The translations under genes were made by a program, and so were the position numbers. The notes below the pieces were generated by a model, which worked only from the letters and a program-made list of their open reading frames with translations, did not search any database and was not told where the DNA came from. From positions 1-40,976 of the IMG/VR virus record IMGVR_UViG_3300000117_000065: a stretch of DNA of 40,976 bases; one strand, written 5' to 3'. The stretch is from a virus. Positions within the stretch are counted from its first letter, which is position 1. Every line of letters starts with the position of its first letter. Below, one piece after another: positions 24,721-32,049 of this stretch.

Positions 24721-24938
24721 GCGATCAGCCAACCTGGAAGAACCGCAGACGCTACCTACTGGCTCTGACAGCGTTCTCCATAGGCGTGATCGTTTACATC
24801 CTCTGGAAGGAATTGGATAGCCCTACTGCCCAAACAGCCATCAACATGGCCTTCTGGTCCCTGATACTCCAATTTGGTACCTATGTTGGCGGGGCTGCCT
24901 GGGAAGATATAAGTCTGCAAAAGGTAGGTGGTCGATGA
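24717..24938 (+). CDS. Holin-like membrane protein
   Basis: A 73-residue protein with a basic N terminus (WKNRRRYLL) and two hydrophobic segments, LALTAFSIGVIVYILW (about 14-30) and AFWSLILQFGTYVGGAAW (about 45-62), joined by a short polar loop. Size, topology and position between lysozyme and spanin genes fit a class II holin that permeabilises the inner membrane to release the endolysin. Start and stop overlap the neighbours by four bases. The assignment rests on topology and context. Confidence 0.78.
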   Translation: MSDQPTWKNRRRYLLALTAFSIGVIVYILWKELDSPTAQTAINMAFWSLILQFGTYVGGAAWEDISLQKVGGR

Positions 24939-25372
24939 TCAGCCCTTTCGGATACTTCAAGATTGCTGGTGTGGTTGGAATCATCACAGTCTGCTACTTG
25001 GGGTACAACCATTACACTGGTCTGATCGAGGCCAATGCCGCCCTCAGAGAAAACAATGCCAATCTGGAGACAGCCATTGAGCTTGAGAAACAAGCCTTTG
25101 AAGCTGCTCAGAAGTCTATCGAAGAACATGAACAAGTTATCAACCAGTTCGAGGCCGATATAGAACACTTGCAGGTAGTGATTCAGGACGCCTCCAGACA
25201 AACCAGGAGAGTCAACGATGTCTTTGCATCCCATGATCTCACTATGCTCGCATACGAAAAACCAGGCCTTATTGCTAATAGGATTAATGCTGGCACTGCC
25301 CAGCTGCTCACTGCTCTCGAATGTGCAACCGGATCCAGTGACGGTTCATGCAGTACAGACGGAGATCCCTGA
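24935..25372 (+). CDS. i-spanin (Rz-like inner-membrane subunit)
   Basis: A 145-residue protein with one N-terminal transmembrane helix (YFKIAGVVGIITVCYLGY, about 7-25), followed by a long periplasmic coiled coil (ANAALRENNANLETAIELEK through about residue 100). This is the type II membrane topology of Rz i-spanins. The o-spanin gene starts inside this gene in another frame, as in lambda Rz/Rz1, which strengthens the call. It spans the periplasm with its lipoprotein partner and fuses inner and outer membranes at lysis. Its presence implies a Gram-negative host. Confidence 0.85.
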   Translation: MISPFGYFKIAGVVGIITVCYLGYNHYTGLIEANAALRENNANLETAIELEKQAFEAAQKSIEEHEQVINQFEADIEHLQVVIQDASRQTRRVNDVFASHDLTMLAYEKPGLIANRINAGTAQLLTALECATGSSDGSCSTDGDP

Positions 25373-25589
25373 GCCCCCAAAGCCTGACCTACCCTTGCCG
25401 GCGCCAGTCAACCAGGTGCCAATCGAATGGGTAGTCATCTCCAGCAATGAATTCCAGTGTACGGGCGATTTTGTCTTTATGGCCATGACGCCTGGTAATT
25501 ACGAAGATCTTTCCCGTAACCAAGCTGATCTGCTCAGGTGGATCGAAGAAGCCTCATACCAGTTAGATTACTATCGAGAACGCGAGTAG
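25218..25589 (+). CDS. o-spanin (Rz1-like outer-membrane lipoprotein), partly embedded in the i-spanin gene
   Basis: A 123-residue frame that begins inside the i-spanin gene and runs 217 bases past it. A signal segment (ALLLIGLMLALPSC) ends in a lipobox whose Cys would be lipidated. The mature part is Pro-rich (IPEPPKPDLPLPAPVNQVP), typical of o-spanins, then has a longer C-terminal domain (LSRNQADLLRWIEEASYQLD). The ATG at 25218 or the one at 25233 may be used. The C-terminal extension makes it larger than lambda Rz1. Confidence 0.82.
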   Translation: MSLHPMISLCSHTKNQALLLIGLMLALPSCSLLSNVQPDPVTVHAVQTEIPEPPKPDLPLPAPVNQVPIEWVVISSNEFQCTGDFVFMAMTPGNYEDLSRNQADLLRWIEEASYQLDYYRERE

Positions 25590-25625
25590 TGTCTGGCAGA
25601 TGCACTGATCGAGGGATATTAGCTC

Positions 25626-25706
25626 ATGCACCTATCATGTGAAGTTGCGTACCTTCGTGAAATCTGCAAGCCTGGGTTTTCTTACTGGTTCCCGCATAAG
25701 CAGTAG
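25626..25706 (+). CDS. Possible 26-residue peptide
   Basis: An ATG at 25626, preceded by GAGGGATATTAG, opens a frame reading MHLSCEVAYLREICKPGFSY and ending WFPHKQ. It occupies most of the gap after the o-spanin gene. Nothing else supports it, so it is listed as a candidate only. Confidence 0.25.
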   Translation: MHLSCEVAYLREICKPGFSYWFPHKQ

Positions 25707-25757
25707 CCTCGCTGCCGGCGAAAGAGGGGCAAACTTTAACCAAATGAGGAAAATTAT

Positions 25758-26054
25758 ATGACTACATCAATGTACTTTATCCTGGGTGCCTTCATTGTCA
25801 TCCTTGTAGTGGATTACTTTTTCATTGCAAAACCAAGAGGCCAGAAGTGGCCTGGATCTCCAGCAAAAGCAGTGATGGGCATGTTCCTTTTGCTGTTGGT
25901 GATCTTTTTGACCGCTTGCCAGACCTATGAACTGGATTACCCTGAAGCCAATGAGAGAGAGCCTGTGAGTGCGCCTATTGGACATACGATAGTCTGCGCC
26001 CAGGGTGATCCCCTTTGTGTGCCACCAGAGGAAGAGACCGATGACGAAGGATGA
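25758..26054 (+). CDS. Small membrane protein with lipobox-like second segment
   Basis: A 98-residue protein with a TGAGGAAA site. Two hydrophobic segments are visible, MYFILGAFIVILVVDYFFIA near the N terminus and MGMFLLLLVIFLTAC at about 40-54. The second ends in a lipobox-like LTAC. The rest is acidic and Pro-rich with two Cys. It lies right after the spanins but outside their overlap. It could be an extra lysis factor, a superinfection-exclusion membrane protein or a lipoprotein. The family is not recognised. Confidence 0.6.
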   Translation: MTTSMYFILGAFIVILVVDYFFIAKPRGQKWPGSPAKAVMGMFLLLLVIFLTACQTYELDYPEANEREPVSAPIGHTIVCAQGDPLCVPPEEETDDEG

Positions 26055-26553
26055 ACTGGGAATTGTTGCTGATATACATACTGTTGAGTTTCTTCAAGAG
26101 GTTGCGGAGAAGCTAGAGGGCGAGTCTGTCTATGCCTCAGAAGAGTTCGAGGATTGGAGCTTCGATGAAGATGAAGTGATTCTGGCTGTCACCACAGATG
26201 GCAAGATAGAGATCCCTGATGACTGTGATTGGCAGAGAGCAGCACTGTACATCTGCAAGCTTTGTGGCTGGGATACGGACTACTTGGCCGAATGTGCTGT
26301 GAAGTCTGGTGATGGTCCAGGGCCGTTCAATCACTACATAGCCCTTGCCTGGGTAGACTCAGAGCAAGAGTGGTATGGATTCAACTGCTGGTCTTATGGC
26401 GAGGCTGTACGCCTCCCAGACATTGTGGCCGGCAATTACGAAATCAATGATGGTAACTGGGCTGCAGAGGTTACTGTGAACCGCCACCATGTATTGACTG
26501 ACTGGGTGAATGGTAGACCTCAATGGTATGGAGGGTTGCCACCACGGCGCTGA
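26041..26553 (+). CDS. 170-residue soluble acidic protein of unknown function
   Basis: It starts at ATG 26041 (MTKDELGIVADIHTVEFLQE), overlapping the end of the membrane-protein gene; an in-frame upstream start is less likely. It is rich in Trp, Asp, Glu and Tyr, with segments CDWQRAALYICKLCGWDTDY and SEQEWYGFNCWSYGEAVRLP, suggesting a compact globular fold with paired cysteines. No catalytic motif is recognised. Coupling to the membrane-protein gene suggests joint action. Confidence 0.65.
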   Translation: MTKDELGIVADIHTVEFLQEVAEKLEGESVYASEEFEDWSFDEDEVILAVTTDGKIEIPDDCDWQRAALYICKLCGWDTDYLAECAVKSGDGPGPFNHYIALAWVDSEQEWYGFNCWSYGEAVRLPDIVAGNYEINDGNWAAEVTVNRHHVLTDWVNGRPQWYGGLPPRR

Positions 26554-26611
26554 TAAGGTACTTTGGCTGTGCCGTATCAGTTAAAACTAACCAAACAGAG
26601 AGGAAGATGGA

Positions 26612-27037
26612 ATGAGAAAATTTTTCAACCACATATCTCTGATAGTAGCGGTAGTCTTGATCATGCTTGCATTCGCAATGCCGGCATCCTCAGAGCAACT
26701 GACACTTGATGAGCCTGCCCTGGTACTCACGATAGAAAAGATCCCGATTGTTGCTATTGAGCCCGCCAGTGATGGCGAGCCTCAGCTGGTAACCGTATCG
26801 GAAATCTACGTGCTTACCGTCACAACACAAGATCAAAGCTATTTGCCAACCGACTACCAACACCAGGTAGCGCCCCAAGTGAGGAACGCTAGCTATATCT
26901 ATAGCTTGGAAGAGGTTCCCAAACAGGCAACGCTCAGTCATAGCGTAGATGGCTTTGCTCAGACTTCCGTTACTGGCTACAAATACATCGATCCAGGCGA
27001 TTACACTGAAACGATGTATCAGGTGCCAGACATCTGA
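26612..27037 (+). CDS. Exported protein of unknown function
   Basis: A 141-residue protein with a classic signal peptide. A basic start (MRKFFNH) is followed by the hydrophobic core ISLIVAVVLIMLAFAMP and a probable cleavage after ASS. The mature part is beta-rich, with repeated IEKIPIVAIEPAS and VSEIYVLTVTTQDQSYLP patterns and no Cys. A GAGAGGAAGATGG site precedes the ATG. It is the last gene before a strong terminator and the tmRNA. An exported phage product in this position could act in the periplasm during infection, for example in exclusion. This is inference. Confidence 0.65.
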   Translation: MRKFFNHISLIVAVVLIMLAFAMPASSEQLTLDEPALVLTIEKIPIVAIEPASDGEPQLVTVSEIYVLTVTTQDQSYLPTDYQHQVAPQVRNASYIYSLEEVPKQATLSHSVDGFAQTSVTGYKYIDPGDYTETMYQVPDI

Positions 27038-27063
27038 GACTAAAGCAAATAGATATTAAGAAA

Positions 27064-27088
27064 GCCCTGCTCAATGCGGGGCTTTTTG
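27064..27088 (+). terminator. Rho-independent terminator after the lysis/accessory operon
   Basis: GCCCTGC (27064-27070) pairs with GCGGGGC (27076-27082), with one T-G wobble and a 5-base loop, followed by TTTTTG. It separates protein-coding transcription from the tmRNA region, so the tmRNA probably has its own promoter or depends on read-through. Confidence 0.85.
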
Positions 27089-27119
27089 TGGTAACATCCT
27101 TTCCATAGCTTGGCAGCTA

Positions 27120-27470
27120 TTATGACTGTATGAAGCGAAGAGGAACTATTGAGGACGCGGGTTCGACTCCCGCCAGCTCCACCATGAGCGCTTGACCGCC
27201 AAATCTACCTCTCACACCTATGGGTGCCAAGTAGGTCACTCGCGGGACAATTCAAGCGTTCTTGATGGGGCTGATCTGGATTCGACTTGGTAGCAAATCA
27301 ACGTGGACAGTCCGGCAATGTGAAAGCCGATAGGGTTGGGAGTTCCTGGCCGCAGAAGCAACTTAAAGTAATCGCAAATGACGATAACTACGGAGATGAT
27401 CGCCTAGCCGCGTAATCGCTCCCAAGGCTTACCGCCCCCATGTGCCTTGTCACCCAAGGGGGCAACCTTT
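27120..27470 (+). ncRNA. ssrA: Circularly permuted (two-piece) tmRNA
   Basis: The tmRNA parts occur in permuted order. First is the acceptor piece. The P2 3' strand CTATTGAG is at 27146-27153. The T-arm GCGGG-TTCGACT-CCCGC is at 27157-27173, acceptor strand CAGCTCC at 27174-27180 and ACCA at 27181-27184. After an 82-base intervening segment the coding piece begins GGGGCTG (27267-27273). This pairs with CAGCTCC and continues into GATCTGGATTCGAC, the tmRNA 5' signature. CTTGGTAG (27286-27293) pairs with CTATTGAG to rebuild P2. The tag frame follows at 27374-27415. A downstream H-type pseudoknot has CAAGGC/GCCTTG and GCCCCC/GGGGGC. The intervening ends carry a 10-bp inverted repeat (27186-27195/27252-27261). 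The outer ends are approximate. Confidence 0.93.
27374..27415 (+). other. tmRNA tag reading frame, ANDDNYGDDRLAA
   Basis: GCA (resume codon) through TAA encodes ANDDNYGDDRLAA. It begins like gammaproteobacterial tags (ANDxNY) and ends LAA, the ClpXP-recognised degron end. It has an unusual GDDR insertion between the two. The preceding AGTAATC matches the usual context before the resume codon. Tagging of stalled nascent proteins for proteolysis follows from established tmRNA function. Confidence 0.9.
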
Positions 27471-27473
27471 CGT

Positions 27474-27572
27474 AGGGGGATAGCTCAGAGGTAGAGCGTG
27501 GTTGTATCCAGGCCGGCTAAATGGATACATTTGATTACAACAAGGCCGTAGGTTCGATCCCTACTCCCCCTT
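27474..27572 (+). tRNA. tRNA-like element with aberrant anticodon region
   Basis: The acceptor stem is AGGGGGA/TCCCCCT (27474-27480/27565-27571), the D-arm GCTC-AGAGGTA-GAGC (27483-27497) and the T-arm GTAGG-TTCGATC-CCTAC (27548-27564), all with perfect stems. Between D- and T-arm lie 50 bases instead of about 23. In them GTTGTA/TACAAC (27501-27506/27536-27541) and GTATCCA/TGGATAC (27504-27510/27522-27528) compete, and no standard 7-base anticodon loop is evident. CCA is not encoded. It may be a degenerate or insertion-bearing tRNA, or a tRNA mimic. Confidence 0.55.
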
Positions 27573-27636
27573 TCCCTACCTCTGCCATAGGTGGTAAACT
27601 CGTTGCCACCCAGTTAACAACGATTAACAGATCACA

Positions 27637-28164
27637 TTGGCAGAAACAGTCATCAAGCCCAGAAGTAGGCAAATGCAGGAATTCTGCAAACATCTTGTTG
27701 CGGATGAGAACTACTGTGGGACATCAGCTGCTATCAAGGCGAACTACTCAAAGAAAACAGCCCGAGTTAAAGCCAGCCAGTTATTGGCCAGAGATGATGT
27801 GAATGCGTACATCGAGCATCTGAAGGCTGAAAGGAACCAAAGGATCAAGGTTGATGCTGATTACGTCCTGGTGAAGCTACAGGGATTTGCTGAGGCAGAT
27901 CTGGCAGCCATCATGCAAGAAGATGGTCAGTACAAGAAACTCAGGGAGTGGCCGAAAGAGATCCGTCAGATGATCAATTACATCGAGATGGGTGAGGACG
28001 GTAGGCCAATTAAGGTCAAACTGGTGGACAAGCTGAGATCCACTGAGCTACTGGGTAAGCATACCTCCGTGAAGGCATTCTCTGAGATTGTTGAGCACAA
28101 AGCGGATCCGGAACTGGTAAGAGCGTTGAAGGATGGCCAGGGAAGATTACAAAGATCCGAATGA
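27637..28164 (+). CDS. Terminase small subunit
   Basis: A 175-residue protein in Terminase_2 style, using a TTG start at 27637. The next in-frame ATG at 27673 would remove part of the conserved N terminus. A helical DNA-binding start (RQMQEFCKHLVADENYCGTS) is followed by AAIKANYSKKTARVKASQLL, the family's helix-turn-helix-like motif for recognising the packaging site. The C terminus is an oligomerising helical segment. It overlaps the large subunit by 32 bases. The small subunit binds pac or cos DNA and presents it to the motor. Confidence 0.85.
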   Translation: MAETVIKPRSRQMQEFCKHLVADENYCGTSAAIKANYSKKTARVKASQLLARDDVNAYIEHLKAERNQRIKVDADYVLVKLQGFAEADLAAIMQEDGQYKKLREWPKEIRQMINYIEMGEDGRPIKVKLVDKLRSTELLGKHTSVKAFSEIVEHKADPELVRALKDGQGRLQRSE

Positions 28165-29668
28165 ACAATTAGCCTATGAGTGTGGGCAGCTATCTGGTCA
28201 TCCCCTTGACTGGATTATGTTCGCTTTCCCTTGGGATACCGATGAATCCATTCAGCTGGTAGAGCTCCAGGAACCCTGGGCAAGCCGATATAACTGCAAG
28301 TACGGACCAGACGCCTGGTTCTGTAAGCAAATGGATGACTGGGGTGAACATATTCGCGCCCAGGGCTTCAACGGCAAGGATCCAGTAGAGCCTTACCAGG
28401 ACGCCACATCATCTGGTCACGGTATCGGTAAGTCTGCTGGTACTGCCATGATCATTCTGTTCATACTGAGCACCAGGCCTTTCTCCAAGGGTACGGTGAC
28501 AGCTGGTAACTCTACTCAGCTGAGAACCAAAACCTGGGCAGAGCTTGGTAAGTGGAAAGCCAAGTGTATTACTGGTCACTGGTTTAGCTACACCAATTCC
28601 TCCAGCAACATGACGATCAGGCACAAAGACTATGCTTCTGATGTCTGGGGTGCGGTTGGTTATACCTGTAAGGAAGAAAACTCAGGCGCCTTTGCTGGGC
28701 AACACGCTGCGGACTCGAGTTCGTTCTACATCTTCGATGAAGCATCCGAGGTACCCAACAAGATCTGGGAAGTGGCCGAAGGTGGTTTGACCGATGGTGA
28801 GCCCTTCTGGTTTGTCTTTGGTAACCCTGTACGCGCCACTGGTCGATTCAGGGAATGCTTCAGGAAGTTCCGTCACAGGTGGAAGCACAGGCACGTAGAC
28901 AGCCGTACAGTGCAGATCACCAACAAGAACCAACTCAATGAGATGGTCAAGGATCATGGAGAGGATTCGGATTACGTCAAGGTTCGTATCCGTGGTGTGT
29001 TCCCATCCCAGTCTGTCAGACAGCTGATCCCAGAAGATCTGGTCTACGCTGCCCGGGGCCGGCATCTCAATGAATCCCAATACAGCTTTGCACCCATGAT
29101 TCTGACCTGTGATCCCGCCTGGGAAGGTGATGACCAACTGGTGATAGGCTTCAGGCAAGGCCTGTACTACGACATCCTTGAGAAGATCCCCAAGAATGAC
29201 AATGATGTGGTGATCGCCAACAAGCTGGCCAGATACGAAGATGAGCTCAAGGCAGATGCTGTGTTCATCGATCTTGGTTATGGCACTGGGATCAAATCAG
29301 CTGGTGACACTATGGGTCGGTCCTGGACCTTGGTGAACTTTGGTGAGAAGTCCAATGATCCTGGTTGCTTCAACAAACGTGCAGAGATGTATGAGTTAGC
29401 CCATCAATGGCTCAAGGACGGTGGCGCCATACCAGATGATGATGAACTGGTAGGTGATCTGACCGCATTAGAGACAGTTCCCAGGCTCGATGGAAAGATT
29501 CAACTCGAGTCCAAAAAGGACATGAAGAAGCGTGGCCTTCCATCAACGGACTGTGGTGATAACCTGGCTTTGACCTTTGCCCATCCTGTGGTGAAAGTAG
29601 AGCAGAACATCCATGATGATTTCCAAGTCGGAAAGGCTGTTACCGATTACAACCCTATTGACCTATAA
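28133..29668 (+). CDS. Terminase large subunit (packaging ATPase/nuclease)
   Basis: A 511-residue packaging motor. Walker A is SSGHGIGKSAG (about residues 92-102) and Walker B is FYIFDEASE (about 198-206). The C-terminal RNase H-like nuclease shows its acidic residues in ILTCDPAWEGDDQ (about 322-334), VFIDLGYGTG (about 376-385) and STDCGDNLALTF. It pumps DNA into the prohead through the portal and cuts it. The T7-like tail with this terminase is compatible with headful or defined-end packaging, which cannot be decided from one contig. Confidence 0.95.
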   Translation: MAREDYKDPNEQLAYECGQLSGHPLDWIMFAFPWDTDESIQLVELQEPWASRYNCKYGPDAWFCKQMDDWGEHIRAQGFNGKDPVEPYQDATSSGHGIGKSAGTAMIILFILSTRPFSKGTVTAGNSTQLRTKTWAELGKWKAKCITGHWFSYTNSSSNMTIRHKDYASDVWGAVGYTCKEENSGAFAGQHAADSSSFYIFDEASEVPNKIWEVAEGGLTDGEPFWFVFGNPVRATGRFRECFRKFRHRWKHRHVDSRTVQITNKNQLNEMVKDHGEDSDYVKVRIRGVFPSQSVRQLIPEDLVYAARGRHLNESQYSFAPMILTCDPAWEGDDQLVIGFRQGLYYDILEKIPKNDNDVVIANKLARYEDELKADAVFIDLGYGTGIKSAGDTMGRSWTLVNFGEKSNDPGCFNKRAEMYELAHQWLKDGGAIPDDDELVGDLTALETVPRLDGKIQLESKKDMKKRGLPSTDCGDNLALTFAHPVVKVEQNIHDDFQVGKAVTDYNPIDL

Positions 29669-29682
29669 ACTACTGTTTTTCG

Positions 29683-29711
29683 TTGAAATAATCTGATAAG
29701 GGAATAATAAT
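29683..29711 (+). promoter_or_regulatory. Candidate promoter for the structural genes
   Basis: TTGAAA (29683-29688), 16-17 bases, then TAATAAT (29705-29711) lie in the 74-base gap after the terminase. The following gene has an AGGAGAT site. No phage RNA polymerase is encoded, so host-type promoters are expected. Confidence 0.5.
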
Positions 29712-29742
29712 CACGCAAACTGGCGCATAGGAGATATGCGAA

Positions 29743-30042
29743 ATGTGTGATCCCGTCACAGCAACCGTAGCAGCCATAGGGGTAGTTGGCGGTGCAGCAG
29801 CCACGAAAGCATTGGCTCCATCAGCCCCAAACATCGAGCAGCAAGCTCAGGCAACCCAGACCGAACCCAACCCCCCAGCCCAGATCAATGATCCTGCAGC
29901 TGTTCAGTCAGCGCAGCGTGATCGTAGGCGTAGAGCCACAGCCTTTGGTAGACGATCTACTATCCGCACAGGTGCTGGTGGTGTCTCTGCGCCAGCTGCC
30001 GGCAGCCAGACTGCCCCAACCAAAACATTGCTTGGTAGCTAA
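29743..30042 (+). CDS. Small virion-associated protein with MCDPVTA N terminus
   Basis: A 99-residue protein opening MCDPVTATVAAIGVVGGAAA, then a low-complexity Gln/Pro/Ala region and a basic RRRRATAFGRRST segment. The gp14-like ejection protein at 38913 starts almost identically (MCDPVTAAVGISAVGAG), suggesting a shared N-terminal membrane-active or targeting segment. Small proteins like this commonly sit just before the portal gene in podoviruses. The function is not established. Confidence 0.75.
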   Translation: MCDPVTATVAAIGVVGGAAATKALAPSAPNIEQQAQATQTEPNPPAQINDPAAVQSAQRDRRRRATAFGRRSTIRTGAGGVSAPAAGSQTAPTKTLLGS

Positions 30043-30044
30043 CC

Positions 30045-31727
30045 ATGGCCGATAAGCCTATCCAGGAATCAGCCCGTAAGCGTATGGAAAAGCGCTACTC
30101 AGCGCTGAAGAAAGAACGCCAGCAAGGCTGGGACCAACACTGGCGGGAACTGGCTGAACAGTTTGCTCCTCGCCGTGGTCGATTCTTGTGGGAACGTGCC
30201 AATGATGGTCAGAAGAAACACCAGAGCATCAACAACTCGAATCCTCCCCGGGCATTGAGAATCCTTGCCTCTGGCATGATGGCTGGTCTGACTTCCCCTG
30301 CTCGCCCCTGGTTTAGGCTTGCAACCCCAGATCCTGAGATGATGGAATTCGGTCCGGTACGTGACTGGCTCTACCAGGTGGAAGTTCGCATGAGAGAGAT
30401 GTTTGCGAAAACCAACCTGTACAAAGCCTTGCCTGGTGTCTACACAGAACTGGGTGCCTTTGGTACGGGATCTCTGGCCGCCTTGGAAAGCAATACCAGT
30501 GTGATGCGCTTTGAACCTCTGACTATTGGTAGCTACTACCTTGCTCAGAATGATGAGCTTGCTGTGGATACGCTCTACCGTGAAAGACGCATGACGGTTC
30601 GCCAGCTGGTGACCAAGTTTGGCAAAGATAACCTGTCAGAGCGCGTCAGAGCCATGATCAATAGTAACCAGTTTGATCAATGGGTCGATGTGGTTCATGT
30701 GATCGAACCTAACAAGAATCGCATCTACGGAAAGCTGGATAGTCAGAACATGCCTTTTGTCTCATGCTGGTATGAGCAAGGTGTGAATGAATCCGATAAA
30801 GATAGGTTTTTGGCCAAGTCTGGATTCAATGAGTTCCCTATCATGGCACCTCGATGGGAAACCACGGGTGAGGATGTCTACGGTTCATGCCCTGCCATGC
30901 TTGCCCTGGGTGATGCCAAAGAGCTTCAGTTCCAGATGCGCCGCAAAGCCAAGGCCATCGATAAGCATGTTGACCCCCCCATGGTTGGCGACATCTCGAT
31001 CAAGGGTAAACGAGCTTCCCTGGTCGCTGGTGATATTACCTATGCGGACTTCACCAAGACGGGTGGCAATGCTGGATTCATGCCGGCCTATACCATCAAG
31101 CCAGAGCTTCAAGCATTGCTTTTGGACATTAATGCTACTGAGGAGCGTATCAACGATACCTTCTACGTGAACCTGTTCCTGATGCTGGCCATGAGTGATC
31201 GACGCGAGATGACAGCCACTGAGGTTGCAGAACGCCATGAAGAGAAGCTATTGATGCTGGGTCCGGTCTTGGAGAGCCTGAACGATGAGTTGCTGGATCC
31301 GCTGATTGATCGCGCTTTCTCGATCATGCTCAGGAACGGCCTGTTACCTCCTCCACCAGAAGAACTGATGGGTGTGGATCTAAAGGTGGAGTACATCTCT
31401 ATCCTTGCCCAGGCTCAGAAGATGGTGGCTCTCGGTTCGATTGATCGCCTGATTGCCCATGTTGGCAATGCTGCCCAGGCCGATCCATCTGTTCTGGATA
31501 AAATTGATTTCGATCAAACTGTGGATGAGTACGGTGAGATGCTGGGTACGCCTCCTGGTGTAATCCGTAGTGATGAGGACGTAGCAAAACTCCGTGAGGA
31601 GCGCGCCAGACAAGCCCAGGCTGCTCAAATGGCTGCTTCCATGCAACAAGGTGCCGATATAGCCAAAACCCTGTCAGAGACAGAAACAGGCGATACTGAT
31701 GCCCTATCCCTTTTAACTGGAAGCTGA
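30045..31727 (+). CDS. Portal protein (head-tail connector, T7 gp8/BPP-1-type)
   Basis: A 560-residue portal subunit. The N terminus (KRYSALKKERQQGWDQHWRE) and LASGMMAGLTSPARPWFRL (about 76-94) are highly characteristic of T7-like head-tail connectors. Later motifs include YTELGAFGTGSLAAL and a long C-terminal helical region with an Ala/Gln-rich tail. Twelve copies form the ring through which DNA enters and leaves the capsid and to which the tail adaptor binds. The gene begins two bases after the preceding stop. Length is typical for the family. Confidence 0.93.
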   Translation: MADKPIQESARKRMEKRYSALKKERQQGWDQHWRELAEQFAPRRGRFLWERANDGQKKHQSINNSNPPRALRILASGMMAGLTSPARPWFRLATPDPEMMEFGPVRDWLYQVEVRMREMFAKTNLYKALPGVYTELGAFGTGSLAALESNTSVMRFEPLTIGSYYLAQNDELAVDTLYRERRMTVRQLVTKFGKDNLSERVRAMINSNQFDQWVDVVHVIEPNKNRIYGKLDSQNMPFVSCWYEQGVNESDKDRFLAKSGFNEFPIMAPRWETTGEDVYGSCPAMLALGDAKELQFQMRRKAKAIDKHVDPPMVGDISIKGKRASLVAGDITYADFTKTGGNAGFMPAYTIKPELQALLLDINATEERINDTFYVNLFLMLAMSDRREMTATEVAERHEEKLLMLGPVLESLNDELLDPLIDRAFSIMLRNGLLPPPPEELMGVDLKVEYISILAQAQKMVALGSIDRLIAHVGNAAQADPSVLDKIDFDQTVDEYGEMLGTPPGVIRSDEDVAKLREERARQAQAAQMAASMQQGADIAKTLSETETGDTDALSLLTGS

Positions 31728-31728
31728 A

Positions 31729-32049
31729 ATGGCTAAAGCAAACGACGAAAAGCAACTACAACAACTGGCTGATAATGAACGCCTCCAGGAAGAACAGCAG
31801 CTGGCTGATCTTGCCTGGTTGATGGAGCAAGCCCAGTTTCGTCGGTTTATGCATGACTTCCTGGAACGAGCCCGAGTCTTTTCACTATCGATGACCGGGA
31901 ACAGCTGGACATTTTTCAACGAGGGTCGAAGATCCTTGGGGAATATGTACTTCTCTGAAATCACTGAGCATACGCCTGAGTTGTATCTCAAGATGATGAA
32001 TGAGGCACTTTCACGTAAACAACTGAATGAGGAAATTTCCGATGGCTGA
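31729..32049 (+). CDS. Bbp19-like small structural-region protein
   Basis: A 106-residue protein starting one base after the portal stop. The C-terminal half, with FRRFMHDFLERARVFSLSMT, then FFNEGRRSLGNMYFSEI and ELYLKMMNEA, is the Bbp19-type conserved pattern found between portal and scaffold genes in BPP-1-like phages. The N terminus is a Gln/Glu-rich helix. The family's exact function is unknown; its constant location suggests a capsid-assembly role. Confidence 0.8.
   Translation: MAKANDEKQLQQLADNERLQEEQQLADLAWLMEQAQFRRFMHDFLERARVFSLSMTGNSWTFFNEGRRSLGNMYFSEITEHTPELYLKMMNEALSRKQLNEEISDG

Noticed and set aside
27521-27802. Protein gene starting at ATG 27521
   Set aside because: It starts inside the tRNA-like element and overlaps the terminase small subunit in another frame, with no ribosome site.
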